NCBI GenBank assembly: GCA_040879025.1
Contig: JBBDLF010000022.1
Location: 1-64,000, forward strand
DNA from: JBBDLF01 sp040879025
GTDB lineage: Bacteria; Pseudomonadota; Gammaproteobacteria; Pseudomonadales; Pseudohongiellaceae
Direction of reading: 5' to 3'
DNA: 64,000 nucleotides
Part shown: one piece after another, positions 41,937-50,106 of the stretch
Position numbering within the stretch: position 1 is the first letter of the stretch
Layout of the letters: each line of letters starts with the position of its first letter
The notes under the pieces: model-generated
Told to the model about the DNA's origin: nothing
The model's input: only the letters and a program-made list of their open reading frames with translations
Database searches by the model: none
Made by a program: the position numbers and the translations under genes

Positions 41937-42554
41937 ATGAAACTACCAACCTTACTGCCCTTACTGTCGCGCGTGCCGGCTATGCCGGCTGTGCTGATCC
42001 TGGTCACCGGAACACTCGCTTCCTTTTCTGCGAGCGCCGTGGAGGAAGTAAACTCCGAACTGGCGCAGATCAATAATTTCAGGCAATACAGCGCCAGTTT
42101 CGCCAGTGCAGGGCAGCCCAGCCGCGATCAGTTGCAGACGCTGGCCGACAACGGATTTGACCGTATCGTCAATATCACTTTCACCAGTAGCGGCAGTGGA
42201 ATTTCGGATGAAGACCAGTTGATTAAAGATCTCGGCATGGAGTACATGCAGATACCCGTGGACTTTTCGAATCCGTTACCCTCTGAATTTTATGGCTTCG
42301 CCGACGCCATGCGCCGGGACTCAGAAAAGAAAACCCTGTTGCACTGTCAGGTAAACGCGAGAGCTACGGCATTCAGTTTCCTGTATCGCGTGATATACGA
42401 GAATGTCCCGATGGCTGAAGCAAAGGCTGACATGAACAGTGTGTGGCAACCCAATGTTGTCTGGCGGGACTTTATTTTTACCGTACTCGCCGAGAACGGA
42501 AAGTCTCCTGATTGTGAAGGTTGTGACTGGACTCCACCCCCACCCCGGCAATAA
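41937..42554 (+). CDS. Exported protein tyrosine phosphatase-like protein
   Basis: The 205-residue protein has a signal peptide (VLILVTGTLASFSASAVE) and a domain like the dual-specificity phosphatases that accompany beta-lactamase-like hydrolases (DUF442-type): FASAGQPSRDQLQTLADNGFDRIVNI, then a P-loop LLHCQVNARATAF. The loop has Cys and Arg separated by four, not five, residues. The C-terminus has a CEGC pair and a proline run. AAAGGAG precedes the ATG. Activity and target are unknown. Confidence 0.8.
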   Translation: MKLPTLLPLLSRVPAMPAVLILVTGTLASFSASAVEEVNSELAQINNFRQYSASFASAGQPSRDQLQTLADNGFDRIVNITFTSSGSGISDEDQLIKDLGMEYMQIPVDFSNPLPSEFYGFADAMRRDSEKKTLLHCQVNARATAFSFLYRVIYENVPMAEAKADMNSVWQPNVVWRDFIFTVLAENGKSPDCEGCDWTPPPPRQ

Positions 42555-42598
42555 ACCACCAAAATAACAGAAAAATCATTCCATAAAGGGAGAAAACA

Positions 42599-44212
42599 AT
42601 GCAGCGTAAACCATTCCTCACCTCGGGCGCAATTTACACCGGCCTGCTGCAGAGCCTGTTCATCACTGTGGCGTTGTCGCATACCATTCTGGTCCGGGCG
42701 CAGTCGGAAGTTGGCAGTGCCTGGTTTGGTGTTCCCCTGCCTCCCGCGTTTGAACCGCATGTGGCTCCTGCGATCATTGGTGATCGCGGACCGGCGCCGG
42801 CGGTAGTTCCCGCCGGTGAAGAGCGGTTCATTGAATTGCGAGGCGAACGCATCAGCGCGGATCTGCGGACAATAGTGGATTTTGCCGTTGCCAGCCGGCG
42901 GGAACAGGAATTGGGTGGCGAACAATTTTGGGGCAGGGTGAGTGGCTTTCCCTCGGGACGCGCGACCATCGACTGGGTAGTCGAACAGTTCAGGGAAACC
43001 GGCCTGGGTGACGTACGCGTACAGAGTTTCGCGCAGGAATCCGACGCGACGTTATGGTTGCCTGTGTCCTGGGAAGTGCGTCTGCTCGGTGATTCCCGCT
43101 TTGGACAAGGCAGCGATGATGTCGTGCTTGCCACGTCCATGGCGCTTGCGCCATCGGCCATACCCGGGGGAGTCATGACCGCCCCGCTGGTGTATGTGGG
43201 CATGGGAAGCCCCGCTGAATTGACCCATATCGACGTCAGCGGCAAGATTGCCGTGCAGCACGTCACGCCGCAGGCTCACCTGGTGTTTGAACGTGCCAAG
43301 GTCGTACCGAGAGCACAGGATATCATGGCGCGCGGCGCCGTCGCGGTGATCAATGTAATAGATCAGCCCGGCAATGAAATGGCTCGGGATCTGGCAAACT
43401 GCGGCGGTCCCTGCTTCAACATTGGTGGACGCGACGGAGTGTTTCTGGAAAACGTGTTGAATGCGGCCGCCGGCGGCCCCGAAATCAACATGCAACTGTC
43501 GCTGCAGTCGAGTGAACATACTGGAATGACTGCTGAAAACGCCATCGCGGTCATTCCCGGCCGAATGAGTGGAGAAACAGCAAACGAAACCATCGTACTA
43601 AACGCCCACATTGATGCGTGGTTCGATGGCGCTGGAGATAACGGCGACGGCCTGGCCGTGTTGTTGGCCCTGGCGCGTCATTTTGCCAGGCCAGAAATTC
43701 AGCTGGACCGGACCCTGGTGCTGGTGGCCAGCGCGGGCCATCACAGTTCAGGGTTGAACGGACCTCGAAACGCCGTGTCAATGAACCCGGATCTGTTTGA
43801 TGAGAGTGTTGTCATTTTTAATCTCGAACACGTGGCGCAACGCAATTTTTCTCCAGCGCGCAGCCAGTTTTCCGACGGGTACCGGGAATTCATCGCGGAT
43901 TCCGGGGAGGCGCCGATCGTAGCTGGAATAACCAACGAGTCACCGTTTCTGGAAAGCTTGTTTAATCGGGGTGTACAGCGCTACGGTACCAATTTCGTCT
44001 CGGGACCGTCCACGATGGCATCCGGAGAGGGCGGCGGCTACCGGTCCGCTGGCACTCCCATAGTAACAACCATGCAGGCCCCGCCTCTTTACCACACCAG
44101 CGGTGAGGTGTTTGAAGTAATTTCCACACCTGGGCTGGAACGCATGGCTCGCTTCATGGCGTTTTTTGTGAAGGAAGTGGACGAGGCATCACGCGACTCG
44201 ATCGATCCTTGA
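42599..44212 (+). CDS. M28-like secreted peptidase homologue with altered active site
   Basis: This 537-residue protein has a Sec signal (SLFITVALSHTILVRAQ), a PA-like domain at about 190-300 (MTAPLVYVGMGSPAELTHIDVSGKIAVQ) and an M28 domain. Zinc-ligand segments NAHIDAWFDGAGDNGDG (about 338-354), LEHVAQR and the late YHTSGEVFE are present. However, where M28 enzymes carry the catalytic Glu pair (GEExGLxG), this one reads SAGHHSSGLNG. It may have a different metal chemistry or none. It is 19 bases ahead of hemH. Confidence 0.82.
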   Translation: MQRKPFLTSGAIYTGLLQSLFITVALSHTILVRAQSEVGSAWFGVPLPPAFEPHVAPAIIGDRGPAPAVVPAGEERFIELRGERISADLRTIVDFAVASRREQELGGEQFWGRVSGFPSGRATIDWVVEQFRETGLGDVRVQSFAQESDATLWLPVSWEVRLLGDSRFGQGSDDVVLATSMALAPSAIPGGVMTAPLVYVGMGSPAELTHIDVSGKIAVQHVTPQAHLVFERAKVVPRAQDIMARGAVAVINVIDQPGNEMARDLANCGGPCFNIGGRDGVFLENVLNAAAGGPEINMQLSLQSSEHTGMTAENAIAVIPGRMSGETANETIVLNAHIDAWFDGAGDNGDGLAVLLALARHFARPEIQLDRTLVLVASAGHHSSGLNGPRNAVSMNPDLFDESVVIFNLEHVAQRNFSPARSQFSDGYREFIADSGEAPIVAGITNESPFLESLFNRGVQRYGTNFVSGPSTMASGEGGGYRSAGTPIVTTMQAPPLYHTSGEVFEVISTPGLERMARFMAFFVKEVDEASRDSIDP

Positions 44213-44231
44213 TTCGACCACTGGATTCGAC

Positions 44232-45275
44232 ATGAAAGCAGTTCTCCTGGTGAACCTCGGTACGCCGGCGGCACCCACAGCAAAGGCCTTGCGTCACTAC
44301 TACCGGTACTTTTTCTCGGACCCTTTCGTCTTCGACATACCGGCGTGGGGTCGCTGGATGTTGCGGAACCTGATTATCAAGCCATTTCGCGCGCCCCGGA
44401 CAGCGCGGCAATACGAGGCCATCTGGCTGGATGGAGGCTCGCCGCTGAAGGTTTACACCGACCGGCTGCGTTCCCGTCTGGAAGATAGATTGCACGCTGA
44501 CGGGAGAGAATTGCTGGTTGTCACCGGGATGGCTTATAGTGAACCGTTCATTGGGAACACGATGGAGAAACTCGAGCAACGGGGGGTTGACAGCATTCTG
44601 GTGCTGCCGCTTTTCCCTCAATATTCTTCCGCCACCACGGCGTCCGTTTTTCACGCCGTGCGCGAGTCGGCGGCGCGATGGAAACAGGCTCCCGAGCTGA
44701 CCTTCATCACCGACCTGACCACCGAGCCTGCGTTTATCCGAGCCTGGACACAGCTGATCAGCCGCTATATGGAACAAGATGATGCGGCCGAAGTGGAGCA
44801 TGTGATCTTCAGCTATCACGGTATGCCGGAAAAAGCGATCAGAAAAGCGGACCACAATCAGGTATGCCGCCTGGCGGAGTGTTGCGACACACTTGATGAG
44901 AAAAACCGGCTCTGTTATCGCGCCCAATGCATGGAAACAACCCGGGCTATCATCGGGGAACTGGCGTGGTCCAAGGATTATTACTCCGTTGCGTTCCAGT
45001 CCCGTTTTGGCAGAGCACCGTGGATTCAGCCTTACCTGGATGAACACATCGGCGCGCTGGTCCAACGCGGCATCAAGCGGGTCGCTGTGGTCACACCTTC
45101 GTTTGTTTCCGACTGTCTGGAAACCATTTTTGAAATTGGCGTGGAGTACCGGCACCTGTTTGAAGAACAGGGCGGTGAGCAGTTTTTACTGATTCCGAAC
45201 CTGAACGACGATCCTGCCTGGTTCGATGCCGTTGCCGAGATTGTATCAGGCCATCTTGAGTCGCGCCCCGCCTGA
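44232..45275 (+). CDS. hemH: Ferrochelatase
   Basis: The 347-residue enzyme inserts Fe2+ into protoporphyrin IX, the last step of haem synthesis. It starts MKAVLLVNLGTPAAPTAKALRHYYRYFFSD. The catalytic His is in VIFSYHGMPEKAI and the acidic pair in VVTPSFVSDCLETIFEIGVEY. Three cysteines (CDTLDEKNRLCYRAQC) lie in the region where some ferrochelatases bind an iron-sulfur cluster, though the pattern here is not proof. It supplies haem for the cytochromes in this window. Confidence 0.97.
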   Translation: MKAVLLVNLGTPAAPTAKALRHYYRYFFSDPFVFDIPAWGRWMLRNLIIKPFRAPRTARQYEAIWLDGGSPLKVYTDRLRSRLEDRLHADGRELLVVTGMAYSEPFIGNTMEKLEQRGVDSILVLPLFPQYSSATTASVFHAVRESAARWKQAPELTFITDLTTEPAFIRAWTQLISRYMEQDDAAEVEHVIFSYHGMPEKAIRKADHNQVCRLAECCDTLDEKNRLCYRAQCMETTRAIIGELAWSKDYYSVAFQSRFGRAPWIQPYLDEHIGALVQRGIKRVAVVTPSFVSDCLETIFEIGVEYRHLFEEQGGEQFLLIPNLNDDPAWFDAVAEIVSGHLESRPA

Positions 45276-45305
45276 CAGGATCTGGCAGAAACGGCGTGAC
45301 AGGAA

Positions 45306-46682
45306 CTACGCCGCGTTCCGCTGTTCGAGCACATAACAGGGCTTGTACTCCTTTTGGCCGAGCTTCATGCGGCCGTCGCGAATGAAGTTTTGCAGCAGCT
45401 TATCAACCGCGGCCAGCAATTGTGGATCGCCCTGGATACGGTAAGGGCCATATTTCTCCACCTGCTGAATACCGAATACCTTGACATTTCCGGCCACGAT
45501 GCCCGAGAAAGCACGACGCAGTTGCGAGATCAGTTGAGCTTTGGGCAGGCTGGCGGTGATATTGAGGCTGGCCATGTTCTCGTGAGTGGGCAAAAAGGGA
45601 AGCTGCATGGATTCCGGAATGGTCAGATTCCAGTTGAATGCATAGGATTCCTGAACGCGGCGGCGGTAAGCAACCACCTCATTGATTTTTTTCAGGGTCA
45701 GACGCGCCACGTTCGCGGGATTGCCTATCACAATACTGTAGTACTTCGCCGCATCCTCACCGAGAGTATGACGTATAAAAGAATCCAGGTGATGGAAATA
45801 ATCCTGGGCTTTCTCCGGGGCGGCAAAAATAAGGGGGAGCGATACTGACTGATTATCCTCACGCATTAACAGCCCGAGCAGGTACAACACTTCTTCTGTG
45901 GTGCCGGGCCCGCCCGGGAACACCAGAATGCAATGCGCCATGCGCACGAAAGCCTCGAGGCGTTTCTCGATGTCAGGAAGAATCACCAGTTCATTCACGG
46001 TAGGATTGGGTGATTCCGACGCAATGATGCCGGGCTCGCTGATGCCGATGTAGCGGCCGCGCGTATTCTTCTGTTTGGCATGACCGATCATGGCGCCCTT
46101 CATGGGACCCTTCATCGCGCCAATGCCGCACCCGGTGGATATATTCAGACCACGCAGCCCCAGCTGATAGCCCACATCCTTGGTATAGTCGTATTCAATA
46201 CGGGAAATCGAGTGGCCGCCCCAGCAGACAACCAGATTGGGGGTGCTGTTGGGTTTTACCACGCCGGCGTTGCGCAATATGCGGAACACCGCGTCGGTAA
46301 TACCCTCACCTGTTGTCACGTCGAACCCGCCGGCCCTCTCAATTTTGTCCTGTGTGTAAACGATGTCCCTCAATACCGAGAAAAGGTGCTCCTGGATACC
46401 CTGGATCAGTTTGCCGTCAACAAAAGCGGTTGCCGGTGCATTTCGCAGCCGTAGCTTGATACCGCGCGACTCCGGGATAATTTCGACATTGAAGTCGGCG
46501 TACTCGCGCAGAATCTCTGTGGCATCATCGATTTCGTTGCCGGTGTTCAATACCGCCAGGGCGCAATCGCGGAAGGTGCCGAACACTTCCTCGTTGGTTG
46601 CCATCGCCGCGGCAATTTCCTTGTGGGATAACAGGTTAAGGCTGGTGGAAGGCCGCACCACCGATTCTTTGATTCTTGCCAC
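45306..46682 (-). CDS. ppnN: Nucleotide 5'-monophosphate nucleosidase PpnN
   Basis: This 458-residue protein is alignable along its length with E. coli PpnN (YgdH). The LOG-type Rossmann core carries STGCGIGAMKGPMKGAMIGHA and the phosphate loop FPGGPGTTEEVLYLLG. The C-terminal domain with RRAFSGIVAGNVKVFG is also kept. PpnN splits NMPs into base and ribose 5-phosphate and is regulated by (p)ppGpp in E. coli. It converges with hemH and follows the DPP-IV gene by 4 bases. Confidence 0.95.
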   Translation of the reverse strand: MARIKESVVRPSTSLNLLSHKEIAAAMATNEEVFGTFRDCALAVLNTGNEIDDATEILREYADFNVEIIPESRGIKLRLRNAPATAFVDGKLIQGIQEHLFSVLRDIVYTQDKIERAGGFDVTTGEGITDAVFRILRNAGVVKPNSTPNLVVCWGGHSISRIEYDYTKDVGYQLGLRGLNISTGCGIGAMKGPMKGAMIGHAKQKNTRGRYIGISEPGIIASESPNPTVNELVILPDIEKRLEAFVRMAHCILVFPGGPGTTEEVLYLLGLLMREDNQSVSLPLIFAAPEKAQDYFHHLDSFIRHTLGEDAAKYYSIVIGNPANVARLTLKKINEVVAYRRRVQESYAFNWNLTIPESMQLPFLPTHENMASLNITASLPKAQLISQLRRAFSGIVAGNVKVFGIQQVEKYGPYRIQGDPQLLAAVDKLLQNFIRDGRMKLGQKEYKPCYVLEQRNAA

Positions 46683-46686
46683 GGAA

Positions 46687-48978
46687 TTATTCCTGTTGGT
46701 TCAGGTGGTCGATAAGGTAATTGGTCATCAGCGTACGGAGGTGCAGGGAGGTGCCGGCGCCTTCGCGCAGACTGTGGGTGCGGTTGGGATATGACATAAA
46801 AGTGAATTGCCTGTTGTACCGTATCAGTTCGTTAACCAGGCGTTCCGATTGCTGATAGTGCACATTATCGTCCGCGGTGCCGTGTATCAACAGCAAATCA
46901 CCCTGAAGATTTTCCGCATGGGTTATCGGCGAAGCCTCCACGTAGGCGTCTGCGTATTCGGGGAGCAGGCCGGAGTAGCGCTCCTGGTAAATGGTGTCAT
47001 AAAGGCGTTGATCGGTGACCGGTGCCAGTGCGATACCCACATGATAATGTTCAGGATAGCGGAACAACATGTTCAGGGTCATCGATCCGCCTCCGGAATG
47101 CCCCCAGATACCGATCCGGCCGGTGTCGATGAAATTCCACCGTGCGGCCATCTGCTGCAGCGCGTCGTACTGATCACGGGAGGCAAGCACACCGACGGCG
47201 CCATAGACGGATTTGCGCCAGTCGCGACCGCGAGGGGCGGCGGTGCCTCGGTTGTCGATGGACGCAACCAGAAAGCCGTTCTGCGTTAATAGCAGGTGCC
47301 AGAGATAGGTGCTGCCTCCCCAGCTGTCGGTCACCGTAGTGGAGGCCACTTCGCCGTAAACGTAGAATACCAGAGGATATTCCTGCCCCGGATCAAAGTC
47401 CGCCGGTTTCATCAGGTAGCCGTCCAGCGTAAGACCATCCCGGGTGGTAACCTCAAAAAACCCGGCGTCTCCGGTTGCCAATGATTCAATCTGTTCGCGT
47501 AATGCGTTGTTCCCGACAAGTACCCGGCGGGAATCGTGGTCGGGCAGGGAAACCAGGCGGGTCTGCGGGGGATGGCCGAATCGTGAATGCTCATGGACAG
47601 CCCAGGCGGCATCTGGCGAAATCTGGTAGGAATTGGTGCCGCTGAACCGGTCGGGAGTAAGCCGGGTCATTTCTCCACTGCCGTCAAGGCGCACCCGATA
47701 AAGATAGCGTTGTGTGGCGTTTTCAACGGCGGCGGTAAAGTAAAGCCAGCCGTTCGTCTCGTCCACCGCTTCGGTGCTGATCACATCAAATTCGCCCGGG
47801 ATCAGGTCCGTCATTTCGCTACCGTTGCGCGACACCCGGTAAATCTCTCGCCAGCCGCTCCGCTCGCTGTACCAGAGAAACGCTTTACCCTCGTTCAGCC
47901 AGACAATGTCACGGAAGCGGTCAAGGAAGGTTTCCTCGGCTTCGACAAGAACCGCTTGCAGCTCGCCGTCCAGATCAGCCAGATACACGGTATTGGTATC
48001 CTGTTTGCGATTCACGTGCTGAATCGCCACCTGCCTGCTGTTGCCGGCCCAGTCCATTCGCGGAATGTACATTTCCCTGGGCTCGCCGGGAAGATTGACG
48101 AAGACGGTGGCGCCGGAATCCACCTCGACGATACCGATAAACGCCGCCGCATTGGTTTCGCCGACTTTAGGGTAGGGAAAGCGGGTCAGGGTGGGATACA
48201 GTTCATCGGTGTTGTTGATCAGAATGAAATCCTGACTGCCTTCTGTGTCCAGGCGCCAGAACGCGATGTGTTCGCCGTCGGGGCTCCACCGGAAACCGTC
48301 ACGGATGCCGAATTCTTCTTCATAGACCCAGTCGAACAGGCCGTTGATAGTCTGTTCATCAGGTGATTGAGTCAGCTGGTCAATTGTCCCGGATGTCAGG
48401 TTCTCAAGATAAATATTGTTGTCGTGGACATAGGCGACACGGTCGGCATCCGGCGCGAATTTGGCGAACATCAGGCTGGCCTCATCCGCATCCGGGCCGC
48501 CCAGTTTCGTCAGGCTGTTGTTTTCCAGGTTCAGCACCCAATAATCGCCTCGGCTGTTACTGCGCCACACGCGCTGGCTGTTGGTGTAGACAAGCAGCCT
48601 GCGGCGGTCGTCGGACCAGGCATAATCGTCGATTTCCAGGGGCTGTTCGGCGCCGCTTGGCACCAGACGGTCGGCGGCGACCAGGATTCTGCGATCCGCT
48701 CCTGCGGCGCTGTAATAAACGATTTCTTCTCCCGTGAATCCGTTGTCCTCGCCGTCTGTGCTCCGAACCCGCTCAACAAGGGTGTATCCACTGCCATCGT
48801 CAAGCCAGCGCATTCCTGCCACGCTATCGCTTTCGTAAGCGTTCTCGCCATAGATTGCCTCAAGACTCAGACTGGCACCGGCAGGTTGTTCAATAGCTGA
48901 ACATGCCGCCACCAACAGGCCACCAACTACCAATGCGCAGGTGCCTCCCGAAGGTAAATAATGTTTGAGGTCTATCAC
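46687..48978 (-). CDS. Dipeptidyl-peptidase IV (S9), lipoprotein
   Basis: The 763-residue protein has a lipobox (GGLLVAAC) near residue 26, an eight-bladed beta-propeller from about 40 to 500, and a C-terminal alpha/beta hydrolase. Catalytic Ser is in IWGHSGGGSMTLNM, Asp in IHGTADDNVHYQQ and His in NRTHSLREG; the propeller has the YEEEFGIRDGF glutamate pair that binds the substrate N-terminus. It removes Xaa-Pro dipeptides from peptides outside the inner membrane. The next gene downstream is ppnN. Confidence 0.95.
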   Translation of the reverse strand: MIDLKHYLPSGGTCALVVGGLLVAACSAIEQPAGASLSLEAIYGENAYESDSVAGMRWLDDGSGYTLVERVRSTDGEDNGFTGEEIVYYSAAGADRRILVAADRLVPSGAEQPLEIDDYAWSDDRRRLLVYTNSQRVWRSNSRGDYWVLNLENNSLTKLGGPDADEASLMFAKFAPDADRVAYVHDNNIYLENLTSGTIDQLTQSPDEQTINGLFDWVYEEEFGIRDGFRWSPDGEHIAFWRLDTEGSQDFILINNTDELYPTLTRFPYPKVGETNAAAFIGIVEVDSGATVFVNLPGEPREMYIPRMDWAGNSRQVAIQHVNRKQDTNTVYLADLDGELQAVLVEAEETFLDRFRDIVWLNEGKAFLWYSERSGWREIYRVSRNGSEMTDLIPGEFDVISTEAVDETNGWLYFTAAVENATQRYLYRVRLDGSGEMTRLTPDRFSGTNSYQISPDAAWAVHEHSRFGHPPQTRLVSLPDHDSRRVLVGNNALREQIESLATGDAGFFEVTTRDGLTLDGYLMKPADFDPGQEYPLVFYVYGEVASTTVTDSWGGSTYLWHLLLTQNGFLVASIDNRGTAAPRGRDWRKSVYGAVGVLASRDQYDALQQMAARWNFIDTGRIGIWGHSGGGSMTLNMLFRYPEHYHVGIALAPVTDQRLYDTIYQERYSGLLPEYADAYVEASPITHAENLQGDLLLIHGTADDNVHYQQSERLVNELIRYNRQFTFMSYPNRTHSLREGAGTSLHLRTLMTNYLIDHLNQQE

Positions 48979-49031
48979 GTGTCTTCCAATGGGTCCGGGT
49001 GCTTAGCGGTCGGCCCGCTTTCTCGAGCAGA

Positions 49032-49070
49032 TTAAAAAAGGGCGAACCGGCCTATGCCGGTCCGCCCTTC
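49032..49070 (-). terminator. Rho-independent terminator after the molybdoenzyme operon
   Basis: Read on the minus strand, AAGGGCGGACCGG pairs with CCGGTTCGCCCTT around a short CATAGG loop and runs into TTTTTTAAT. It separates the molybdenum hydroxylase operon from the DPP-IV gene. Confidence 0.9.
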
Positions 49071-49108
49071 TTGTATCGGTCTACCAGGCCTCCGCCTGGA
49101 ATCCGGTG

Positions 49109-50098
49109 TCAGGCAGCAATAGCCCGGCGTACCAGGTTCTGCATCAACGGAATCTTGAAGCCGTTGTGTGCCAGTGCTCGAGCACCGTCTGTGGACAGCG
49201 TTGCAACCGATTCTGCGGTGCTGGCGTTCTTGGCCTGGCCGCGAATGGCGTTCTCCACCGAGGTTGCCCGGTGCGGAGTGCATTCCACGGAACCGCAGAC
49301 AATACGGGAGTCCTCGATAGTGCCACCATTGACCCGGAAGGCAGCGGCGATGTTCACCAACGGGAAGTCCCATACGTTCCGGTCCGCGACTTTTTCGAAG
49401 TAAAAGGTCGCATTGGCCCAGGTATTCGGAATTCGTACCCCGGTAAGAATTTCACCAGGACGCAATACCGTGGTATGGAGAATATCCACAGCGGGTCCGA
49501 TGAAATAGTCTTCTGCGGAAACGGTGCGTTCTCCACTGGAACTACGGATAACCATGGTGGCATCGAGAGCGACCAGGGCTGGTGCCGTGTCCGACGGACT
49601 GGCTGCTACACAGCGGCTGGCTCCGAAGATAGCATGCTCGCGGTTCATGGCCTCTGGTGTGTCGGCATAGCACAGGTTGCCTCCGGCACGGTAACAGGAC
49701 AGGCCGCGACGGTAGTACCAGCATCGTACGTCCTGGGACACGTTGCCGCCCAGGGTGCCGATATTGCGGATTTGCGGGCTCGCCACTTTGCCGGCCGCAT
49801 CGGAAAGTACGGAAAAGCGCTCGCGTATCACCGGGCTGTCGGACACTTCAGTCAGTGTTGTCAGGGCACCGATTTCGATTCCATCGGCGGTCTCCGTGAT
49901 TCCACGCAGCGATTCAATGGCACTCAGGTCGATCAGAGCATCAGCGCTTTTGGCGCGATCCTTCAACCAGCCGTAGGTGTCCTGACCACCGCCAACCAAC
50001 CAACCCCTTTCAGCGAAGCGGTCAGCCAGTGCAAGTGCGTCTTCTACCTGTACCGGCTGGTAGAGCTCCATGTTTGGCATAACGTCATAAGATGGCAT
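49109..50098 (-). CDS. Molybdenum hydroxylase, FAD-binding medium subunit
   Basis: The 329-residue CoxM/XdhB-type protein has the FAD motifs LVGGGQDTYGWLK (about 34-46) and RNIGTLGGNVSQD (about 111-123). The stretch after it holds four cysteines, Cys126, Cys135, Cys143 and Cys163 (CWYYR, SCYR, LCYAD, SRCVA), similar to the loop of 4-hydroxybenzoyl-CoA reductase beta subunits that binds an extra 4Fe-4S cluster. Substrate is unknown. Eight bases separate it from the large-subunit gene. Confidence 0.92.
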   Translation of the reverse strand: MPSYDVMPNMELYQPVQVEDALALADRFAERGWLVGGGQDTYGWLKDRAKSADALIDLSAIESLRGITETADGIEIGALTTLTEVSDSPVIRERFSVLSDAAGKVASPQIRNIGTLGGNVSQDVRCWYYRRGLSCYRAGGNLCYADTPEAMNREHAIFGASRCVAASPSDTAPALVALDATMVIRSSSGERTVSAEDYFIGPAVDILHTTVLRPGEILTGVRIPNTWANATFYFEKVADRNVWDFPLVNIAAAFRVNGGTIEDSRIVCGSVECTPHRATSVENAIRGQAKNASTAESVATLSTDGARALAHNGFKIPLMQNLVRRAIAA

Positions 50099-50106
50099 AG
50101 TTAACC

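Noticed and set aside
44154..45155. 333-codon minus-strand frame opposite hemH
   Set aside because: It mirrors ferrochelatase codons and has no domain.
49106..50104. 332-codon plus-strand frame opposite the FAD subunit
   Set aside because: It spans exactly the antisense of a certain gene; composition is that of a shadow frame.
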